Shown here: one piece after another, positions 59,445 to 64,000 of the stretch | Layout of the letters: every line of letters starts with the position of its first letter | Position numbering within the stretch: the stretch's first letter is position 1 | Origin: Okapia johnstoni | Taxonomy: Eukaryota > Chordata > Mammalia > Artiodactyla > Giraffidae | Reading direction: 5' to 3' | DNA length: 64,000 bases | Assembly: GCA_024291935.2 (NCBI GenBank) | Contig: CM044315.1 | Coordinates: 80,954,385-81,018,384, forward strand | The notes under the pieces: generated by a model | What the model saw: the letters and a program-made list of their open reading frames with translations, nothing else | What the model was told of the DNA's origin: nothing | Database searches by the model: none | Program-made: the position numbers and the translations under genes

Positions 59445-59461
59445 AAAAGCAGCTGTGAATG

Positions 59462-59762
59462 CATATGAAAAGCACACAGCTAACATCATATAATGACAGA
59501 ACACCGAAAGCTTTTCCTTTAAGATTAGGAACTAAACAAGAATGTCCACTTCACCATGCTATTCAACATAGTACTGAAAGCCCTAGCCAGAGAAATTAGG
59601 CAAGAAAAAGAAATAAAAATCATCCAAATCGGAAAGGAAGTTAAATTACCTCTGTTCACAGAAAGCATGACGTTATATGTAGGAAAACCTAGATTGCTTG
59701 AACTAATAAATGAATTCAATAACATTTCAAGATATGAAACCAACACACAAATATGTTTTATT
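59462..59762 (+). mobile_element. L1 ORF2 reverse-transcriptase fragment
   Basis: The frame at 59556-59740 reads MLFNIVLKALAREIRQEKEI and KLPLFTESMTLYV, matching the L1 region around the catalytic FADD, here degraded to FTES. Interrupted by SINEs at 59763. Confidence 0.75.
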
Positions 59763-60117
59763 TGGACTTCCCTGGTGACTCAGACAGTAAAGCGTCTGCC
59801 TACAATGCAAGAGACCCGGGTTCAATCCCTGGGTCAGGAAGATCTCCTGGAGAAGGAAATGACAACCCATTCCAGTATTCTTCCCTGGAAAATCCCATAG
59901 ACAGTGGAGCCTGGTAGGCTGCAGTCCATGTGGTTGCAAACAGTCGGACATGACTGAGTAACTTCACTTTCCCTTTTCACTTTCATGCATTGGAGAAGAA
60001 AAAGGCAACTCACTCCAATGTTCTTGCCTGGAGAATCCCAGGGACGGGGGAACCTGGTGGGCTGCCGTCTATGGGGTCGCACAGAGTTGGACATGACTGA
60101 AGCAACTTAGCAGCAGC
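59763..60117 (+). mobile_element. Bov-tA SINE followed by a truncated Bov-A SINE
   Basis: A complete sense SINE (59763-59975) is joined to a second body at about 59985-60117 that ends in 'cttagcagcagcggcagc'. Confidence 0.8.
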
Positions 60118-60334
60118 GGCAGCATGGCCACAAGAAGGCTGTGATCTATGAAGGGTAGAATTTTTTTTAATCACACTTTTTATGCCCTTTATATATTTCT
60201 GCCTCTACCATGGCTTTTTGAAATTCTATGGGGTTTCTGTTTTGTTTTATTTTTTCTTTAAAATATTTTTAATTGAAAAAGTTTTTTATATTTGTTCTTT
60301 TGTTTGCTTTTCGTATTGTTCTTTTTCCTGTCAT

Positions 60335-63300
60335 CAGTTTGGTCCAATCGTTCAGTAGTGTCTGATTCTTTGTCACCCTATGGACTGCAGCACGCCAAGC
60401 TTCCCTGTCCATCATCAACTCCTAGAGCTTGCTCAAAGTCATGTCCATCGAGTCAACGAAGCCATCCAACCATCATCTCATCCTCTGTTGTCCCCTTATC
60501 CTCCTGCCTTTAGTCTTGCCCAGCATCAAGGCCTTTTCTAATGAGTCAGTTCTTTGAATCACATGGCCATAGTACTGGAGTTTCAGTTTCAGCATCAGTC
60601 CTTCCAATGAGCATTCAAGATTGATTTCCTTTAGGATGGACTGGTTGGATCTCCTTGCAGTCCAATGGACTCTCAAGAGTCTTCTCCCAACACCACAGTT
60701 CAAAAGTATCAATTCTTCGGCACTCAGCTTTCTTTATAGCCCAACTCTCACATCCATACATGACTATTGGAAAAACCATAGCTTTGATTAGACAGACCTT
60801 TGTCCCCAAAGTAATGTCTCTGCTCTTTAGTATGCTGCCTAGGTTGGTCACAGCTTTTCTTCCAAGGACCAAGCATCTTTTAATTTCATGGCTGCAGTCA
60901 CCATCTGCAGTGATCTTGGAGCCCAAAAAAATAAAGTCTCTCACTGTCTCCATTGTTTCCCCATCTATTTGCCATGAAGTGATGGCACCTGATGCCATGA
61001 TCTTAGTTTTTTGATTGTTGAGTTTTAAGCCAGCTTTTTCACTCTCCTTTTTCACCTTCATCAAGAAGCTCTTTAGTTCTTTGCTTTCTGCCATAGGGTG
61101 GTGTCATCTGCATATCTGAGGTTATTGATATTTCTCCCGTCAGTCTTGATTCCAGCTTGTGATTCATCCAGCCTGGCATTTTGCATGATGTACTCTGCAT
61201 ATAAGTTAAATGAGCAAGGTGACAATATACACCCTTGATGTACTCCTTTCCTAATTTGGAACCACTCCGTGGTTTCATGTCTGGTTCTAACTGTTGCTTC
61301 CTGACCTGCATACAGATTTCTCAAGAGGCAGGTCAGGTGGTCTGGTATTCCCATCTCTTGAAGAATTTTCCACAGTTTGTGGTGACTCACAAAGTCAAAG
61401 GCTTTGGCATAGTCAATAAAGCAGAAATAGATGTTTTTCTGGAACTCTCTTGCTTTTTCGATGATTCAATGGATGTTGGCAATTTGATCTCTGGTTCCTC
61501 TGCCTTTTCTAAATCCTGCTTGAACATCTGGAAGTTCACAGTTCATGTACTGTTGCTGCTGCTGCTGCTAAGTCACTTCAGTCGTGTCCAACTCTGTGCA
61601 ACCCCATAGATGGCAGCCCACCAGTTTCTGCCGTCCCTGGGATTCTCCAGGCAAGAATACTGGAGTGGGTTGCCATTTCCTTCTCCAGTGCATGAAAGGG
61701 AAAAGTGAAAGTGAAGTTGTTCAGTCGTGTCCGACTCTTAGCGACCCCATGGACTGTAGCCTACCAGGCTCCTCCGTCCATGGGATTTTCCAAGCAAGAG
61801 TACCGTAGTGGGGTGCTATTGCCTTCTCCACATGTACTGTTGAGGCCTGGCTTAAAGAATTTTGAGCATTACTTTACTAGTGTGTAAGATGAGTGCAATT
61901 GTGCAGTAGTTTGAACATTCTTTGGCATTGCCTTTCTTTGGGATTAGAATGAAAACTGACCTTTTTCAGTCCTGTGGCCACTGCTAAGTTTTCCAAATTT
62001 GCTGGCATATTGAGTGCGGCACTTTCATAACATCATCTTTTAGGAATTGAAATAGCTCAGCTGGAATTCCATCACCTCCACTAGCTTTGTTCACAGCGAT
62101 GCTTCCTAAGGACCACTTGACTTCTTCGCATCCCAGGATGTCTGGCTGTAGGTGAGTGATCACATCATCGTGGTTATCTGGGTCATGAAGATCTTTTTTG
62201 CATAGTTCTTCTGTGAATTCTCACCGCTTCTTCTTAATATCTTCTGCTTCTGTTAGGTCCATACTATTTCTGTCTTTATTGTGCCCATCTTTGTATGAAA
62301 TGTTTCCTTGATAGCTCTAATTTTCTTGAAGAGATCTCTAGTCTTACCCATTCTATTGTTTTCCTCTATTTCTTTGCATTGATCACTGAGGAAGGCTTTC
62401 TTACCTCTCCTTGCTATTCTTTGGAACTCTGCATTCAAATGGGTATATCTTTCTTTTTCTCCTTTGCCTCTCACTTCTCTTTTCAGCTATTTGTAAGGCC
62501 TCCTCAGGCAAGCATTTTGCCTTTTTGCATTTCTTTTTCTTGGGGATGGTCTTGATCACTGCCTCCTGTACAATGTCACGAACCTAGGTCCATAGTTCTT
62601 CAGGCACTCTGTCTATCAGATCTAATCCCTTGAATCTATTTGTCCCTTCCATTGTGTAATCAAAAGGGATTTGATTTAGGTCATGCCTGAATGGTCTAGT
62701 GGTTTTCCCCACTTTCTTCAATTTAAGTCTGAATTTGGTAATAAGAAGTCCATGATCTGAGCCACAGTCAGCTCCTGGTCTTGTTTTTGCTGACTGTATA
62801 GAGCTTCTCCATCTTTGGCTGCAAAGAATATAATCAATCTGATTTCAGTATGGACCATGTGGTAAGGTCCATATGTAGAGTCTCCTTTTGTGTTGTTGGA
62901 AGAGGGTGTTGGCTATGACTAGTGCGTTCTCTTTGCAAACTCTATTAGCCTTTGCCCTACTTCATTTTGTACTCCAAGACCAAATTTGCCTGTTACTCCA
63001 GGTATCTCTTGATTTCCTACTTTTGCGTTCCAGTCTCCTATGATGAAAAGGACATCTTTTGGGGGGTGTTAGTTCTAGAAGGTCTTGCAGGTTTTTATAG
63101 ATCTGTTCAACTTCAGCTTCTTCAGCATTACTGGTTGGGGCATAGGCTTGGATTACTGTGGTAGTGAATGGTTTCCCTTGGAAACAAACAGAGAACATTC
63201 TGTCGTTTTTGAGGTTGCACCCAAGTACTGCATTTCCGACTCTTTTGTTGACTATGAGGGCTACTCCATTGCTTCTAAGAGATTCTTGCCCACAGTAGTA

Positions 63301-64000
63301 GATATAATGGTCATCTGAATTAAATTCACCCATTCCAGTTCATTTTAGTTCGCTGACTCCTAAAATGTCAATGTTCACTCTTGCCATCTCCTGTTTGACC
63401 ACTTCTAATTTACCTTGATTCATGGACCTAATATTCCAGGTTCCTATGCAATATTGCTCTTTACAGCATCGGACTTTATTTCCATCACTAGTGACATCCA
63501 CAACTGGGTGTTGTTTTCACTTTGGCTTTGTCTCTTCATTCTTTCTGGAGTTATTTCTCCACTGATCTCCAGTAGCATATTGGGCACCTACCGACCTGGC
63601 GAGTTCATCTTTCAGTGTCCTATCTTTTTGCTTTTTCTTACTGTTCATGGGGTTCTCAAGGCAAGAATACTGAAGTGGTTTGCCATTCCCTTCTCCAGTG
63701 AACCGTGTGTTGTCAGAACTCTCCACCATCCGTCTTGGGTGGCCTCCACGGCATGGCTCATAATTTCATTTAGTTAAACAAGGGTGTGGTCCGTGTGATC
63801 AGTTTGATTGGTTTTCTGTGATTGTGGTAGATTTTCCTGCTGTAATTATTCTTGAATATATATCAATTATTTTATATTCCTCTATTAACTTTGCTCTTCT
63901 ATTCTTTCTTTCTCTTCTTTCTGTTTTTCATGATGTTAGTTAGTTTCTTTTGTTTTCTTTGGTTTATTCTCCAGTTGGCACCTTGTTTTGGTTTTGTTTT
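60335..64000 (-). mobile_element. Near full-length Bov-B LINE, runs off the window
   Basis: The minus strand carries the element from its 3' end at about 60335 back through the reverse transcriptase (YADD frame at 61073-61390; C-terminal frames at 60473-61094), the linker (62253-62474) and the apurinic-type endonuclease (62962-63333: DHYIYYCGQESLRSNGVALI), up to 5' sequence at the right edge. Removing the SINE leaves about 3.4 kb, close to full length. Frameshifts and stops separate the frames, so it is inactive. Confidence 0.88.
61556..61830 (-). mobile_element. Bov-A SINE pair nested in Bov-B
   Basis: (GCT)n tail, then two antisense Bov-A bodies in tandem, the same layout as 39421-39690. 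Perfect duplication 'catgtactgttg' at 61544-61555 and 61831-61842. Confidence 0.9.

Noticed and set aside
1..64000. CRISPR arrays, toxin-antitoxin, phage or other prokaryotic systems
   Set aside because: All repeats resolve as eukaryotic retroposons or microsatellites, and the genes have introns or are vertebrate families.

Overview
This window is mammalian nuclear DNA from a ruminant, almost certainly a bovid. The evidence is the density of ruminant-specific retroposons: Bov-B (RTE-clade) LINEs on both strands, dozens of Bov-tA/Bov-A tRNA-derived SINEs, CHR-type artiodactyl SINEs and 3' ends of ruminant L1 elements. The sequence alone does not separate cattle, buffalo, sheep and goat. There are no bacterial operons, CRISPR arrays or phage modules.

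Two genes look intact. An intronless olfactory receptor (315 aa, minus strand, 12342-13289) has all the class II hallmarks. A seven-exon gene on the plus strand (36452-43343) encodes a secreted flavin-dependent L-amino-acid oxidase of the LAO1 type. Its joined exons give 509 codons, every intron is GT-AG, and the reading frame is unbroken. From memory, the mouse genome has the same pairing of Lao1 with an Or13p-type receptor cluster, which suggests conserved synteny. A third gene-derived feature, at 28778-32117 on the minus strand, is a disabled full-length processed copy of THAP12 (PRKRIR). It lies inside an older L1 and has a perfect 15-bp target-site duplication.

Layout: 0.4-5.6 kb and 22.4-25.6 kb are two direct copies of one duplicated segment. 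Copy A has since gained an LTR with a nested Bov-B and nested SINEs, plus a 226-bp tandem duplication. From 5.6 to 12 kb is mostly retroposons, including a 749-bp solo LTR that splits a Bov-B and a near-perfect 32-bp inverted repeat. The receptor follows at 12.3-13.3 kb. From 14 to 20 kb is A+T-rich decayed L1 with younger insertions, and 20.1-21.9 kb is largely non-repetitive. From 25.6 to 28 kb are L1, CHR and MaLR remnants. From 28 to 35.2 kb is one L1 interrupted by a young L1 tail, the THAP12 retrocopy, SINEs, a Bov-B, a class-II-like solo LTR and another L1 tail. LAO1 occupies 36.4-43.3 kb with SINEs in its introns. From 43.3 to 49.9 kb is flank with Bov-B, MaLR LTR, SINEs and a further solo LTR. 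From 50 to 64 kb is almost all LINE sequence: three Bov-B copies (one with an open 348-codon reverse-transcriptase frame, one nearly full length) and a pile of L1 3' ends.

The genes do not form a pathway. The receptor acts in olfactory neurons and LAO1 is a secreted oxidase. The strongest non-gene signals are the layered insertions, many with readable target-site duplications giving relative ages, four solo LTRs of different types, and uneven divergence between the two segmental-duplication copies.
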